Below, piece after piece: positions 42,839-51,496 of a stretch of DNA of 60,033 nt; position 1 is the first letter of the stretch, and every line of letters begins with the position of its first letter. The position numbers were made by a program, and so were the translations under genes. Below the pieces are notes generated by a model, which was not told where the DNA came from, searched no databases, and saw nothing but the letters and a program-made list of their open reading frames with translations. Source of the DNA: an uncultured Bacteroidales bacterium (lineage in GTDB: Bacteria > Bacteroidota > Bacteroidia > Bacteroidales > Paludibacteraceae). The DNA lies in the NCBI GenBank assembly GCA_902785605.1, contig CACZZL010000011.1, positions 1 through 60,033 of the forward strand, given 5' to 3'.

Positions 42839-43749
42839 TTATTGGCAGGATGACATTGGAGGATAGCCTGACGCAGGTCTTGTACGTCAAGGTGGGTGTA
42901 AATCTCGGTGGTAGCAAGGTCTTCGTGTCCGAGCAGTTGCTGAATGACGCGCAGGTCGGCTCCGTTCTGGAGTAGGTGGGTAGCAAACGAGTGCCGCAGG
43001 GTGTGCGGAGAGACGGTTTTGGTGATGCCGGCCGCTTCGCATAGACGGCGCACGATAGTGAAGACCATGGCCCTGGTCATCGGACGACCGTAGCGGTTGA
43101 CGAACGCAAAGTCCTTAGACTCTGGCTTAAGCGGCCACGTAGCACGCTCTTGCAGCCAATAACCGAACCATTCTTCCGCTACCGGAGAGAGGGGAACCAG
43201 ACGTTGCTTGGAGCCTTTGCCCTCGATGAGCATATAGTGTTCGTTGAGGTAGATCTTGCTCAGTTGCAGATTTACCAATTCGCTTACCCGCAGTCCGCTG
43301 CCGTATAGCATCTCCATCATCGCACGGTTGCGATGTCCTTCGTTGCTGCTGAGGTCGATTGCCGCCATCATGCGGTTGATCTCATCGAGCGTCAGCACGG
43401 TAGGCAAGTGCTTGGATTTCTTGGGTCCTTCAAGCAGTTCAGACGGGTCTTGTTCTATATAGTCTTTGTAGAGCAGAAAACGGAACCATGAGTGCAAGCC
43501 GGCGAGTACGCGGGCTTGAGTAGCCTCAGAGCGGATGTCTTTGAATTGCTGAAAGATGAACTCCTGCAGCGCATCAAAATCCAGTTTAACATAGTCTAAG
43601 GGTTTATTGTTTTTGTCCACATGCTCTTTGCAGTACGCACGCAGTTTCTCCAAATCCATCTCATAGCCTTCGACCGTGTTGGGCGAATAACCGCGTTCGA
43701 GACGGAGCCAGGTGTGGTACTCTTTGAGCAGTTGCTCTTCCGATGTCAT
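42832..43749 (-). CDS. xerD: Tyrosine recombinase XerD
   Basis: A 305-residue site-specific recombinase that resolves chromosome dimers at dif with XerC. ATG 43749 overlaps the upstream stop by ATGA. N-terminal SAM-like core-binding domain (EYHTWLRLERGYSPNTVEGYEMDL); catalytic residues in GSGLRVSELVNL (Arg), SPHTLRHSFATHLLQ (His-x-x-Arg), QLLGHEDLATTEIYTH (His and Tyr). Single-copy housekeeping type rather than an integrase, given its place among core genes. Confidence 0.95.
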   Translation of the reverse strand: MTSEEQLLKEYHTWLRLERGYSPNTVEGYEMDLEKLRAYCKEHVDKNNKPLDYVKLDFDALQEFIFQQFKDIRSEATQARVLAGLHSWFRFLLYKDYIEQDPSELLEGPKKSKHLPTVLTLDEINRMMAAIDLSSNEGHRNRAMMEMLYGSGLRVSELVNLQLSKIYLNEHYMLIEGKGSKQRLVPLSPVAEEWFGYWLQERATWPLKPESKDFAFVNRYGRPMTRAMVFTIVRRLCEAAGITKTVSPHTLRHSFATHLLQNGADLRVIQQLLGHEDLATTEIYTHLDVQDLRQAILQCHPANKG

Positions 43750-44291
43750 TTTTTTACCCATGGGATCAAAGCACCGTTGAAGGAACAAGTATAGGTGGCT
43801 TTCCCGCCGTAGTTGTTGCGGTAGTAGAGGGTGAAGAGCAGACTGTCGTTGCGATAAACGAACGCACCGGAGTCCAGCAGTTGAATGGACTGCAGTTTGC
43901 TGTCCTCCACATAGAGCAGGTACATACCATGCGGTGTACCTTCGTAGTCGCGCCCGGGCAGGAACGTGTAAGGGGCAGGTGATTGGCTGTTGGTCAGAGA
44001 ATGGTATTCACCTTCGGTTAAGAGACTGTCCGGCACGAAGATATCGGTGAGGCAAAGGTTGTATCCGGTGCCTCTCATACGTTGCGTCGAGTCCAGTTCC
44101 AATCCTTGGGAGTAGATGTCCAATCCGACGACGGCATAAGGTACGGAGTCATAACAATGTCCGTAGATCTGCTCATAGGCCAGCGTGTACTCTTTCGGGA
44201 ACCCACGGTAATACGAGGGCTGCGAAGGTGTACAGGCAGCAAAAAAGACCGCAGTCAGAATGAGGATATATAAAAAGCTTTTATCTTTCAT
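43746..44291 (-). CDS. Uncharacterised lipoprotein
   Basis: A 181-residue protein with signal MKDKSFLYILILTAVFFAAC (lipidated Cys at 20). The rest is Tyr-, Ser- and Gly-rich (SYYRGFPKEYTLAYEQIYGH, TLYYRNNYGGKATYTCS), likely beta-sheet. I do not recognise a family. The start codon and first residues are encoded by the heptamer array 44283-44359. It is translated with xerD (4-base overlap). Confidence 0.7.
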   Translation of the reverse strand: MKDKSFLYILILTAVFFAACTPSQPSYYRGFPKEYTLAYEQIYGHCYDSVPYAVVGLDIYSQGLELDSTQRMRGTGYNLCLTDIFVPDSLLTEGEYHSLTNSQSPAPYTFLPGRDYEGTPHGMYLLYVEDSKLQSIQLLDSGAFVYRNDSLLFTLYYRNNYGGKATYTCSFNGALIPWVKK

Positions 44292-44359
44292 CTTTCATCT
44301 TTCATCTTTCATCTTTCATCTTTCATCTTTCATCTTTCATCTTTCATCTTTCATCTTGC
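44283..44359. repeat. Eleven 7-bp units between two minus-strand genes
   Basis: Ten perfect copies of ATCTTTC (44283-44352) and one ATCTTGC. The array holds the last codons and stop of the permease gene (44337) and the start codon of the lipoprotein gene (44289-44291). Confidence 0.95.
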
Positions 44360-45554
44360 GAGTCGGGTACCATGCCGCTACCCAACCAAGGGTCAGGACA
44401 ATGACGGCCACCATCAGGACATCAAGCGGCTCGACGTGCACGGGGTAGGCGGAGATGACATACTCGGTGCCATTACCCAGTTTGAGCCAGCCGAAATGTT
44501 GCTGTCCCAAGCTGACAGCGACACCCAGCAGCACACCGCAGGCGGTTCCCAGCGCAGAGATGAGCCAGCCTTCCAGCAGGAAGATACGGCGAATCGTGCG
44601 CTCGTCCGCTCCGAGGTGCGAGAGGATACGGATACTCTCCCGTTTGTCAATGATGAGCATGGACAGCGAGCCGATGATATTGAAACTGGCGATAAGCAGT
44701 ATGAATACCAGCAACAGGACGGTCAGCAGTTTCTCAATGCGTAAGATACGGAAGAAATCTTCCTGCTGTTCGTACTGATCCAAAACCTTGTATCCGGGAC
44801 CTACTATTTTGGCTATTTCCGATTTTAAATGATTGATTTTGGATTCCTCTTTCGGCGCTATGCGCAGTGCGGAAGCGGTGTGCTCGTCGTAGTCGAAGAG
44901 TCGTTGAGCGAGCGGCAGGGAGACGAGCATCATCTGGTCGTCGTACTCCACTTGGTTCACGGCGAACGTGCCGGCAATGAACGCGTGTTCGTGTCGTAGT
45001 GACAAGTCGGGGCGTAGCATGTTGATACGTCCCGTACGTTCGGGTGCGTATAGGTGCAACGCTCCGGTGAAGTGTGCGTTCATACCAATCTGTGCAGCCA
45101 AACCGCGTCCTAACACAGCCCGCTCAAACGCACCGTCCCACACCGAGAAGAAACCGTCTGTGATGATGGTGTCCATATGTGCGGTACGGGTGAAGAGCGA
45201 ATCGACACCCAACACACGTGCCGGGAGTTGATGGTCTTTGTAGCGAACGAGGGCGGTCTGCTCCAGTTGCATGGAGACAGTGATATCTTCGCGCGCGTAT
45301 AACGAAGCAATAGGCAGGGTGTCGGTGTGTAAGGTCTGCCCTTCTGTGGGTACAACCAAGAGAACGGGGTCGAACTCCGAGAACATCTGTTCCACGAGCA
45401 CGCCGAAGCCGTTCATCACACTCAGCACGCAGATCATGGCAGCCGTCACCACAGCAACAGCGCCGGCACTGATGCCGGAAACGATGTTAATAGCGTTGTG
45501 TCCTTTCTTGGAAAAAAGGTACCGCCAGGCAATGTGTGGTTCAAGACGGGCCAT
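44337..45554 (-). CDS. FtsX-like ABC permease of the LolC/E type
   Basis: A 405-residue inner-membrane protein: first helix after MARLEPHIAWRYLFSKKGHNAINIVSGIS, a large periplasmic domain (about 50-270), then three C-terminal helices (FtsX domain). LolC/E proteins, with LolD, free lipoproteins from the inner membrane. The start motif and length fit; no ATPase gene is adjacent. The C-terminus KMKDER is encoded by the heptamer array, so its last residues are not family-derived. A possible decayed array lies at 44814-44848. Confidence 0.88.
   Translation of the reverse strand: MARLEPHIAWRYLFSKKGHNAINIVSGISAGAVAVVTAAMICVLSVMNGFGVLVEQMFSEFDPVLLVVPTEGQTLHTDTLPIASLYAREDITVSMQLEQTALVRYKDHQLPARVLGVDSLFTRTAHMDTIITDGFFSVWDGAFERAVLGRGLAAQIGMNAHFTGALHLYAPERTGRINMLRPDLSLRHEHAFIAGTFAVNQVEYDDQMMLVSLPLAQRLFDYDEHTASALRIAPKEESKINHLKSEIAKIVGPGYKVLDQYEQQEDFFRILRIEKLLTVLLLVFILLIASFNIIGSLSMLIIDKRESIRILSHLGADERTIRRIFLLEGWLISALGTACGVLLGVAVSLGQQHFGWLKLGNGTEYVISAYPVHVEPLDVLMVAVIVLTLGWVAAWYPTRKMKDER
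44814..44848. repeat. Possible decayed 5 x 7-bp array in the permease gene
   Basis: TATTTCC, GATTTTA, AATGATT, GATTTTG, GATTCCT in register; encodes part of ESKINHLKSEIAKI on the minus strand. Weak similarity between units. Confidence 0.4.
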
Positions 45555-45594
45555 AAAAACAGAAAGAGCCCTGAACGGACTCTATGCTTACTGG

Positions 45595-45930
45595 TTATTT
45601 ACCTAACAGTTCATCTATCCGTTCCATGCGGTCGATGGTCTCGTCCAGGTGGAAGATGATCTCCGGAATGATACGCAACTGGTGGCGCTCGAGCGCACCG
45701 AGTTCACCGCGGAACCGGTGACTGTTCTCCTCGATCAGCGCCATCGTGGACGCTACCTTGTCTTGCGGGAAGATCGAGAGGTAGATGTGTGCAATAGCCA
45801 AATCAGGCGACACGCGCACTTCGCTCACAGAAATCAATGTTCCGTGGAGCGTGCGCGCGTACCGCAATAGGATGTCGCTCATGTCTTTTTGAATCAGACG
45901 AGCGATCTTGTGTTGTCTAGTTGACTCCAT
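45595..45930 (-). CDS. rbfA: Ribosome-binding factor A
   Basis: A 111-residue KH-like protein that helps mature the 30S subunit. [23 protein letters not shown], then VRVSPDLAIAHIYLSIFP and HQLRIIPEIIFHLDETIDRMERID match RbfA. Its start codon shares a base with the rpmH stop (TAATG), so the two are translated together. Confidence 0.93.
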   Translation of the reverse strand: MESTRQHKIARLIQKDMSDILLRYARTLHGTLISVSEVRVSPDLAIAHIYLSIFPQDKVASTMALIEENSHRFRGELGALERHQLRIIPEIIFHLDETIDRMERIDELLGK

Positions 45931-46088
45931 TAAAATTTGTGGCGACCCTCGTCAGCTACGGTCAGTTTCTTACGACCTTTAGCACGGCGTGCAGCCAATA
46001 CGCGGCGACCGTTAGCGGTAGCCATTCTCTCCAAGAAGCCGTGTTTGTTACGACGCTTGCGTTGGGAAGGTTGGAATGTACGTTTCAT
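45930..46088 (-). CDS. rpmH: Ribosomal protein L34
   Basis: A 52-residue, strongly basic protein, [20 protein letters not shown] at the start and a tail [17 protein letters not shown]. It is the smallest large-subunit protein and very conserved. First gene of the run rpmH - rbfA - permease - lipoprotein - xerD - DUF5686. Its leader holds a hairpin GTTCTC/GAGAAC (46106-46121). dnaA and rnpA are not beside it, as usual in Bacteroidetes. Confidence 0.97.
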   Translation of the reverse strand: MKRTFQPSQRKRRNKHGFLERMATANGRRVLAARRAKGRKKLTVADEGRHKF

Positions 46089-46145
46089 TGTCTTTAATTA
46101 TTTAGGTTCTCTCACGAGAACGGGTTTATACGTCAAAAAAGCATG

Positions 46146-46176
46146 CAAAATTACTGCTTTTTTTTGACATGACCAA
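46146..46176 (-). promoter_or_regulatory. rpmH: Promoter of rpmH
   Basis: On the minus strand TTGGTCAT (46176-46169), 15-base spacer with an A run, TAATTTTG (46153-46146). Confidence 0.8.
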
Positions 46177-46211
46177 ATTTTTTCGCATTTTTTTTACTTT
46201 TGTATGCGATT

Positions 46212-46796
46212 TTAGTCAAAAACTTCCATCAAAACATCCAGAGAATGGGGTGTTTTCCATGTTTCGACATGTTCTTCGAAGTATTCACAAAGTGCACGAA
46301 GTTGTTTCTGACGTTCCTCCCGTGTGACGGGTAGTTGAAGTAGCGCTATATGCTTCGGTTCGTTGTCTTCGGGAACTGCAAAACCGAGCTTGGCGGCAAA
46401 ATCGATGAGGAACTGCAGGTGAAAGTTCTGCGGTTCATCCGTCGCATCCAGTTCTTGGATGGCTTGAATGAGGAACTCGAACATGGGTCCGTCCTCCATC
46501 GGGTGTCGGAGGACGTTGTGTAAGATCTCGCTGATGAAAAGCGCGATTGTACGTTTATAAGGGTCTGTGACGAGAGTCTGTGGCACAAAGAGGAGTTGTG
46601 CCGTACGGACAGAGTGCTCGTCTGTGGTCAGTTGCACGATTGAGAGCGGGGTGTACTTGCCGGAGGTGTTCTTGCGTCCGAGGCCATACACCTTATAATT
46701 AGCGCGTCCGCCTGCGCGTGTGTACGTGTGGAGGACGTGTGCCTTGTCCGACTGCGGTTGCAGGCAGAGCACGATCGCATCAGTGGTGCTTAACAT
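46212..46796 (-). CDS. recO: DNA repair protein RecO
   Basis: A 194-residue protein that helps load RecA in the RecFOR pathway. ATG 46796 gives MLSTTDAIVLCLQPQSDKAHVLHTYTR, the usual OB-fold start; the longer start at 46823 adds residues from the gene before. Later: GRANYKVYGLGRK, ISEILHNVLRHP. It is shorter than the ~240 residues of Bacteroides RecO and ends without a zinc finger. The upstream phosphoesterase overlaps it by 17 bases. Confidence 0.88.
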   Translation of the reverse strand: MLSTTDAIVLCLQPQSDKAHVLHTYTRAGGRANYKVYGLGRKNTSGKYTPLSIVQLTTDEHSVRTAQLLFVPQTLVTDPYKRTIALFISEILHNVLRHPMEDGPMFEFLIQAIQELDATDEPQNFHLQFLIDFAAKLGFAVPEDNEPKHIALLQLPVTREERQKQLRALCEYFEEHVETWKTPHSLDVLMEVFD

Positions 46797-47727
46797 AGAC
46801 AATGTCCACCACTTGTCCGTCACTCAGACGGTAGGTGTTGAAGGTAAGGGGAGAGGGTTGATAACTGACATCCGTCCGTTTGACAGACAGTACCGAATAG
46901 GTCGGGACGGTGTCGGTTACATCCGGTGTGCAGCGTATATGCTGCTGTTTGGGGTTGCCGGCTGTGTTGAGCACGACGAACGGTCCTTGCCGCATGTAAC
47001 TGTGGTCATGTCCGGCGATGACGAGATCAGCGTCTGCCAGTGCATGACGGAACATAGCATAGATGAGCGGGTTACAACGTCCCTTACCGGGAGAGAGTAC
47101 CGGATGGTGCATCATGACGACGACGAATCGGTCTCCGGCGCTGTACATCAGTTCGCGCAGCCAGGTGAGGGTTCGCGTGAGATATACGAGCCGATAGAGC
47201 GGGTTGGTGTCAATGACGATGAAACGCACGGACGGGTAGTCCACGTAGTAACTGGCTCCGGGCACTTCGACCGGTCCGTTGTGCGGATGGGCAAAATGTT
47301 GTTCCCATATGGGTGACACGGTCTTGGTCAGACCTTTGGTGTACTCGTGGTTGCCCGGACAGGGGATGACCGGAGTGCCGAAGAGGGCGCTGCTGTTCCA
47401 TTCGCGCAGTAAATGCTGGTAGTAATACTCCTGTCCTCGGTCGAGCCAATCGCCGGCCTGTGCCACGGCATCCAGATGCGGTACACGGGCAGCGAGTGTG
47501 TCGTAGTCGGCACGGGTAAGACCGTTGTGTATGTCTCCCAGCACAAGTATATCCAGCGATTCGGGTGTCGTGTCGTGCTCAAAGAAGGGAAAAGCGTACG
47601 TGCGTCTTGGCCCTTCCCACTTGGGCTCTTCCGGCATCCCAAACCACGCCTGCCAGCGGACGACGCAAAGCGTTGCGCCGCCCGCTACCAGAAGTGCGAT
47701 TACTATGCTATAGATCCATTTTTTCAT
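46780..47727 (-). CDS. Membrane-anchored metallophosphoesterase
   Basis: A 315-residue calcineurin-like phosphoesterase. An N-terminal helix (about 5-25) anchors or exports it; metal motifs are LVLGDIHNG (D-x-H), AQAGDWLDRG (G-D), PCPGNHEY (GNHE), MMHHPVL and IAGHDHSYMR (GHDH). The substrate is unknown. Its start shares a base with the DUF3127 stop, and its end overlaps recO, so it is part of the pgk - DUF3127 - phosphoesterase - recO group. Confidence 0.9.
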   Translation of the reverse strand: MKKWIYSIVIALLVAGGATLCVVRWQAWFGMPEEPKWEGPRRTYAFPFFEHDTTPESLDILVLGDIHNGLTRADYDTLAARVPHLDAVAQAGDWLDRGQEYYYQHLLREWNSSALFGTPVIPCPGNHEYTKGLTKTVSPIWEQHFAHPHNGPVEVPGASYYVDYPSVRFIVIDTNPLYRLVYLTRTLTWLRELMYSAGDRFVVVMMHHPVLSPGKGRCNPLIYAMFRHALADADLVIAGHDHSYMRQGPFVVLNTAGNPKQQHIRCTPDVTDTVPTYSVLSVKRTDVSYQPSPLTFNTYRLSDGQVVDIVYVKHH

Positions 47728-48152
47728 TAGAAGGGCAGATCACTTGTGCCGTCACCGGCGGAAGCGTCAAACGGATCTACATTGGTCGGAGCAGCCTCTA
47801 CCGGCGCAGCAGCCGGAGCTGCTTGCATCGGAGCGGCAGCAGGAATAGGCGCAGCAGCCGGTTGAACGGCAGCCTGGGTGGTGTCACCCTGTTGGATGCG
47901 CCATGCGCGGATAGAGGTGTACCAACGACCGTTGAACTCACGGCTCTCGATGTCGAAACTAACCGTTACGAGTTGATCGATGTCGCAGGGGTTCTGTTTG
48001 ATACGCTCCTCACCGAATACCTCGAAATGCACTTTGCGAGGATACTGATCCAGCGTCTCTAATACGTACGGCTGCACTTTCCACGGGTTGCCGTTACGGC
48101 CAACACCTTCCTGCAAAGGCAGAACTTGAATTATCTTACCTACTACTTCCAT
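47727..48152 (-). CDS. DUF3127 protein with SSB-like C-terminal tip
   Basis: A 141-residue protein. Residues 1-90 match DUF3127 as I recall it (VQPYVLETLDQYPRKVHFEVFGE, VSFDIESREFNGRWYTSIRAW), a predicted OB-fold. Then comes a low-complexity Ala/Pro tail and the ending DGTSDLPF, which resembles the acidic DDDIPF tip by which SSB recruits partners. It may bind single-stranded DNA, but this is inference. Sits between pgk and a phosphoesterase and near recO. Confidence 0.88.
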   Translation of the reverse strand: MEVVGKIIQVLPLQEGVGRNGNPWKVQPYVLETLDQYPRKVHFEVFGEERIKQNPCDIDQLVTVSFDIESREFNGRWYTSIRAWRIQQGDTTQAAVQPAAAPIPAAAPMQAAPAAAPVEAAPTNVDPFDASAGDGTSDLPF

Positions 48153-48155
48153 TTC

Positions 48156-48190
48156 AATTCTTAATTTTTAATTTTTAATTCTTAATTACC
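48156..48190. repeat. Five 7-bp units between pgk and the DUF3127 gene
   Basis: AATTCTT, AATTTTT, AATTTTT, AATTCTT and AATTACC. The pgk stop (48186-48188) is in the fifth unit. Confidence 0.88.
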
Positions 48191-49433
48191 CTTGTATGGC
48201 TGCAACACCCGGGAGAACTTTACCTTCGATTGCTTCGAGCAGTGCACCACCACCGGTGGAGATGTACGAAACCTTATCAGCCAGACCGAACTTGTTAACA
48301 CATGCCACGGAGTCACCACCACCGATGAGCGAGAAAGCACCGTTAGCGGTTGCCTCTGCAATCGCATTGCCGATAGCGCGGCTGCCGTCGCAGAAGTTAT
48401 CAAACTCGAACACACCTGCAGGACCGTTCCAAAGAATAGTCTTGGCGTCCTTGATAGCAGCAGCGAAGTTCTTCTGTGCCTCAGGACCTGCGTCGAGACC
48501 TTCCCAACCCTCAGGAATAGCGTTGGACGGGAAAATCTTCTTGTTAGCATCGTTGCTGAAGCTGTCAGCGCAGATAGCATCCGGAGCGAGCACGAGCTCA
48601 ACGCCGTTCTTCTTTGCCAACTCCTCAACGCCGAGAGCTACATCTAACTTGTCGAGTTCAACGATCGAGTTGCCGATCTCACCACCGTGTGCTTTAGCGA
48701 AGGTGTAGGTCATACCACCGCAGAGGATGAGACGGTCTACTTTGCCGAGCAGGTTCTCGATGATACCGATCTTGGAGGATACTTTCGAACCGCCCATGAT
48801 AGCCACGAACGGACGTTTGATGTCACCGAGCACAGCGTCTACAGCGGCTACCTCTTTCTCCATGAGGAAACCGAGCATCTTGTGGTCTGCATCGAAATAG
48901 TCTGCGATGACAGCGGTCGAAGCATGTTTGCGGTGAGCAGTACCGAATGCATCCATTACGTAGCAGTCAGCGTACGAAGCGAGGATCTTAGCGAACTCTT
49001 TCTGACGGCCCTTCATCTCTTTCTTGGCAGCCTCATAAGCGGGATCCTCTTTCTCGATACCTACCGGCTTACCTTCCTCTTCCGGATAGAAACGGAGGTT
49101 CTCCAGCAGCAGTACCTCACCCGGTTTGAGGGCGGCAGCCTGCTCTTGTGCTTTCGCGCAGTCCTCTGCGAACTGAACAGGACGACCGAGTGCAGCAGCT
49201 ACCGCGTCTTTGATCTGACCGAGGCTGAACTTAGCCTGCACTTTGCCTTTGGGTTTACCCATGTGGCTCATGATAATGAGCGCACCACCTTCATCGAGGA
49301 TGTGCTTGAGGGTCGGCAGCGCACCGCGGATACGGGTGTCGTCTGTGATCTTACCGTTCTCGTCCAGTGGTACATTGAAGTCCACACGTACAATCGCTTT
49401 CTTACCAGCGAATTTAAAATCTTTAATTGTCAT
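48186..49433 (-). CDS. pgk: Phosphoglycerate kinase
   Basis: A 415-residue glycolytic enzyme converting 1,3-bisphosphoglycerate and ADP to 3-phosphoglycerate and [23 protein letters not shown] is the N-terminal signature; [29 protein letters not shown] and [17 protein letters not shown] the nucleotide-binding parts. Complete and typical. No obvious promoter was found; it may be transcribed from further upstream. Confidence 0.98.
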   Translation of the reverse strand: MTIKDFKFAGKKAIVRVDFNVPLDENGKITDDTRIRGALPTLKHILDEGGALIIMSHMGKPKGKVQAKFSLGQIKDAVAAALGRPVQFAEDCAKAQEQAAALKPGEVLLLENLRFYPEEEGKPVGIEKEDPAYEAAKKEMKGRQKEFAKILASYADCYVMDAFGTAHRKHASTAVIADYFDADHKMLGFLMEKEVAAVDAVLGDIKRPFVAIMGGSKVSSKIGIIENLLGKVDRLILCGGMTYTFAKAHGGEIGNSIVELDKLDVALGVEELAKKNGVELVLAPDAICADSFSNDANKKIFPSNAIPEGWEGLDAGPEAQKNFAAAIKDAKTILWNGPAGVFEFDNFCDGSRAIGNAIAEATANGAFSLIGGGDSVACVNKFGLADKVSYISTGGGALLEAIEGKVLPGVAAIQG

Positions 49434-49462
49434 AATTCCAAATATTTAGTTTGTTAGTTAGT

Positions 49463-50797
49463 TTACCAATCAATCGAGTTCAGGCGTCCTTTATAGACAT
49501 CGCTGAACGTGGTCTGCGCATCTTGTCCGCCGAACAGGTAGATGTCGTTGTTGCGGACGATAGCCGTCTGTTTCTGCCGTGCCTGATAGACCTCGGGCAG
49601 TTGGTTCTTGGCCGTGTCGGCAGCGTACCAGTTGAGTCCTTCATCGTTCGAGATGAGGATGTCGCGGCCGTAATAAGTCATCTTGTCGTCCACACCGCCA
49701 AAGAGCAGCAGTTGGCCGTTGTAACTGATGACAGACACGCCGGTCAGGCTTTTGAAGGACGGACGGTCAATAGAGAACTCCTGCAGACGATAACCGTTGT
49801 CTTCCGGGGTGTGCGGGGAGTACTCGAGGTTCCAACGGGTGTTAAGCGGCAGACCGTTCTCTGCAAAACCACCGATGATCATCGCACGGTCACGCAGGCT
49901 GGCGCTGTGGAACGTGACAGTCGCGAAGTCGCTGACCGGGAACAGGCCGTCGGGTTTGAGGCCGGTGAACACGAGTGCTCCGTCGTCATAAAGCGCCAGT
50001 TCGTAGTTATCTTCCGCTCCGGTGAGCACCCACACTTGCTCGTTCCAATAGAGGAGCATGGTGACAACGGTCGCCGAGACGGTGTGGGCGGTCCAAACCG
50101 CTGCGTCCGTAGAGGTATAGACGGTGTTGCCCTGTCCGTAGTAGAGGGTCGTGCCGTCGCTGATGATCTGGCGTACGTGTGTGCCGGCAGGCAGGCCTGT
50201 AGGCGCAATTCGATCGCTCCACTCGACACCCTCTGCAGAACGGTAGGCACTCAGTTCAAAACCGTTGGAGACCATCATTACAAAATCGCTGCCCAGTTCC
50301 ACTACACGTTGCTCGCTGTCATCGGGCGCATAGACGGAAGAGGTCAGTTGCGTCCATGTGTACAGGTCCGGGTCCACTTGGTGAACGGTCGGGCGGATCT
50401 CATATACCTTGGTCGTCGATTTATCCGCCGAACGAATAGTCAGATAGACAGGGCTCTTGGTGAAGTCCAGGGTGTCATAGCCGGTCAGAACAACCGTCGT
50501 GTCCGGGAACGTGAGGAAAGCCGAACTCGGCGTAGCGGCAAATGTGAAACGGGGTCTTACTTTGTCCAACCGTGTGCCGTAGAGCATCGAGTCTTTATTC
50601 CATACCAAACCCGTGTCGAGACGCTCGTCAACGGTAAAGACCGCGGCTGCAAGGCCGGGCATGGTGTCGTTGGACGCGAAGGCGAAAGCCGTCAGTTTGG
50701 CTACCGATGAAGAGGCGGAACTGATGGTCGTTTTACTTTCACATCCTGTCAGTAGAACGGCTATGATGCACACTAATATGCTTAAAAAATGCTTCAT
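49463..50797 (-). CDS. DUF6242 lipoprotein with Kelch-like propeller
   Basis: A 444-residue lipoprotein (signal ending VLLTGC). Residues about 30-140 look like an Ig-like or cadherin-like DUF6242 domain (AFAFASNDTMPGLAAAVFTVD), the rest a six-bladed beta-propeller with Kelch/BNR-like pieces (MIIGGFAENGLPLNTRW, LLLFGGVDDKMTYY, IYLFGGQDAQTTFSDVYKG). Likely outer-membrane anchored and sugar- or protein-binding; role unknown. The family name is from memory. Confidence 0.8.
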   Translation of the reverse strand: MKHFLSILVCIIAVLLTGCESKTTISSASSSVAKLTAFAFASNDTMPGLAAAVFTVDERLDTGLVWNKDSMLYGTRLDKVRPRFTFAATPSSAFLTFPDTTVVLTGYDTLDFTKSPVYLTIRSADKSTTKVYEIRPTVHQVDPDLYTWTQLTSSVYAPDDSEQRVVELGSDFVMMVSNGFELSAYRSAEGVEWSDRIAPTGLPAGTHVRQIISDGTTLYYGQGNTVYTSTDAAVWTAHTVSATVVTMLLYWNEQVWVLTGAEDNYELALYDDGALVFTGLKPDGLFPVSDFATVTFHSASLRDRAMIIGGFAENGLPLNTRWNLEYSPHTPEDNGYRLQEFSIDRPSFKSLTGVSVISYNGQLLLFGGVDDKMTYYGRDILISNDEGLNWYAADTAKNQLPEVYQARQKQTAIVRNNDIYLFGGQDAQTTFSDVYKGRLNSIDW

Positions 50798-50831
50798 TTG
50801 GCGTTGTTTTCGTATAATTTTGTTTTTTTTC

Positions 50832-50862
50832 TTGCATATTTCGGAAAAAAGCAGTACTTTTG
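50832..50862 (+). promoter_or_regulatory. Promoter of the 5-FTHF cyclo-ligase gene
   Basis: TTGCATAT (50832-50839), 15-base spacer with an A run, TACTTTTG (50855-50862). Confidence 0.87.
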
Positions 50863-50893
50863 CAGCCCGAAATATAAATCGATATCACTTATT

Positions 50894-51496
50894 ATGTTAT
50901 TTGAAGCTCAAATACACGATTTTTTAGCTTGGCTTCCTTGGGTGCGCGTTCGTAAGGAGCAAAAGGCTATGCGCGCCTTGGTGGAGCAGAAACGTCGTAT
51001 CATGACTCCGGAAGAGGTAGCTGCCGAATCCGGTCGTATCATTGCGCAGATAGAGCAGATGTCCGCTTTCCGCGAGGCGAAGACGGTGCTTCTTTTTTAT
51101 CCGATTCATAATGAGGTGGACCTGCGTCCGTTGCTCACTAAGTACGGAGACCAAAAAACGTTTCTTTTCCCTGTTACCCATCGTCACTCGATGGAGGTTC
51201 GTCCCTATGACGGCGAGGATATGATGCGTAAGGGGCGTTATGGTGTGCCGGAGCCTCAGACTCAAACCTACAAGGGTCCGATTGATCTCATCTTTGTTCC
51301 CGGCGTGGTGTTTGACCAGCATTGCCATCGTATCGGTCGTGGTGGCGGGTACTATGATAAGTTCCTTGCTCACCAGCATCATGCGAAGAAGATCGGCGTG
51401 TGCTATACGTTCCAGCTAAAGAAGCATGACGTGCCGCATAAACTGTCCGACCATAAGATGGACCGTGTGGTCACTCCTCAAAAGACCATTGGATAG
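50894..51496 (+). CDS. 5-formyltetrahydrofolate cyclo-ligase
   Basis: A 200-residue enzyme that turns 5-formyl-THF into 5,10-methenyl-THF with ATP. ATG 50894 follows the promoter; the longer frame from 50789 crosses it. LLFYPIHNEVDLRPLL, GRYGVPEPQ, IDLIFVPGVVFDQHCHRIGRGGGYYDKFL are the family motifs. Its 3' end overlaps the convergent next gene by 26 bases. Confidence 0.93.
   Translation: MLFEAQIHDFLAWLPWVRVRKEQKAMRALVEQKRRIMTPEEVAAESGRIIAQIEQMSAFREAKTVLLFYPIHNEVDLRPLLTKYGDQKTFLFPVTHRHSMEVRPYDGEDMMRKGRYGVPEPQTQTYKGPIDLIFVPGVVFDQHCHRIGRGGGYYDKFLAHQHHAKKIGVCYTFQLKKHDVPHKLSDHKMDRVVTPQKTIG

Noticed and set aside
42832-43749. XerD-like gene as an integrase marking a mobile element
   Set aside because: Sits in a housekeeping gene run with ATGA coupling, has standard XerD length and motifs, and no attachment repeats flank it.
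46195-46202. Plus-strand TACTTTTG as a promoter antisense to recO
   Set aside because: No matching -33 box 15 bases upstream, and it lies in a T-rich spacer.
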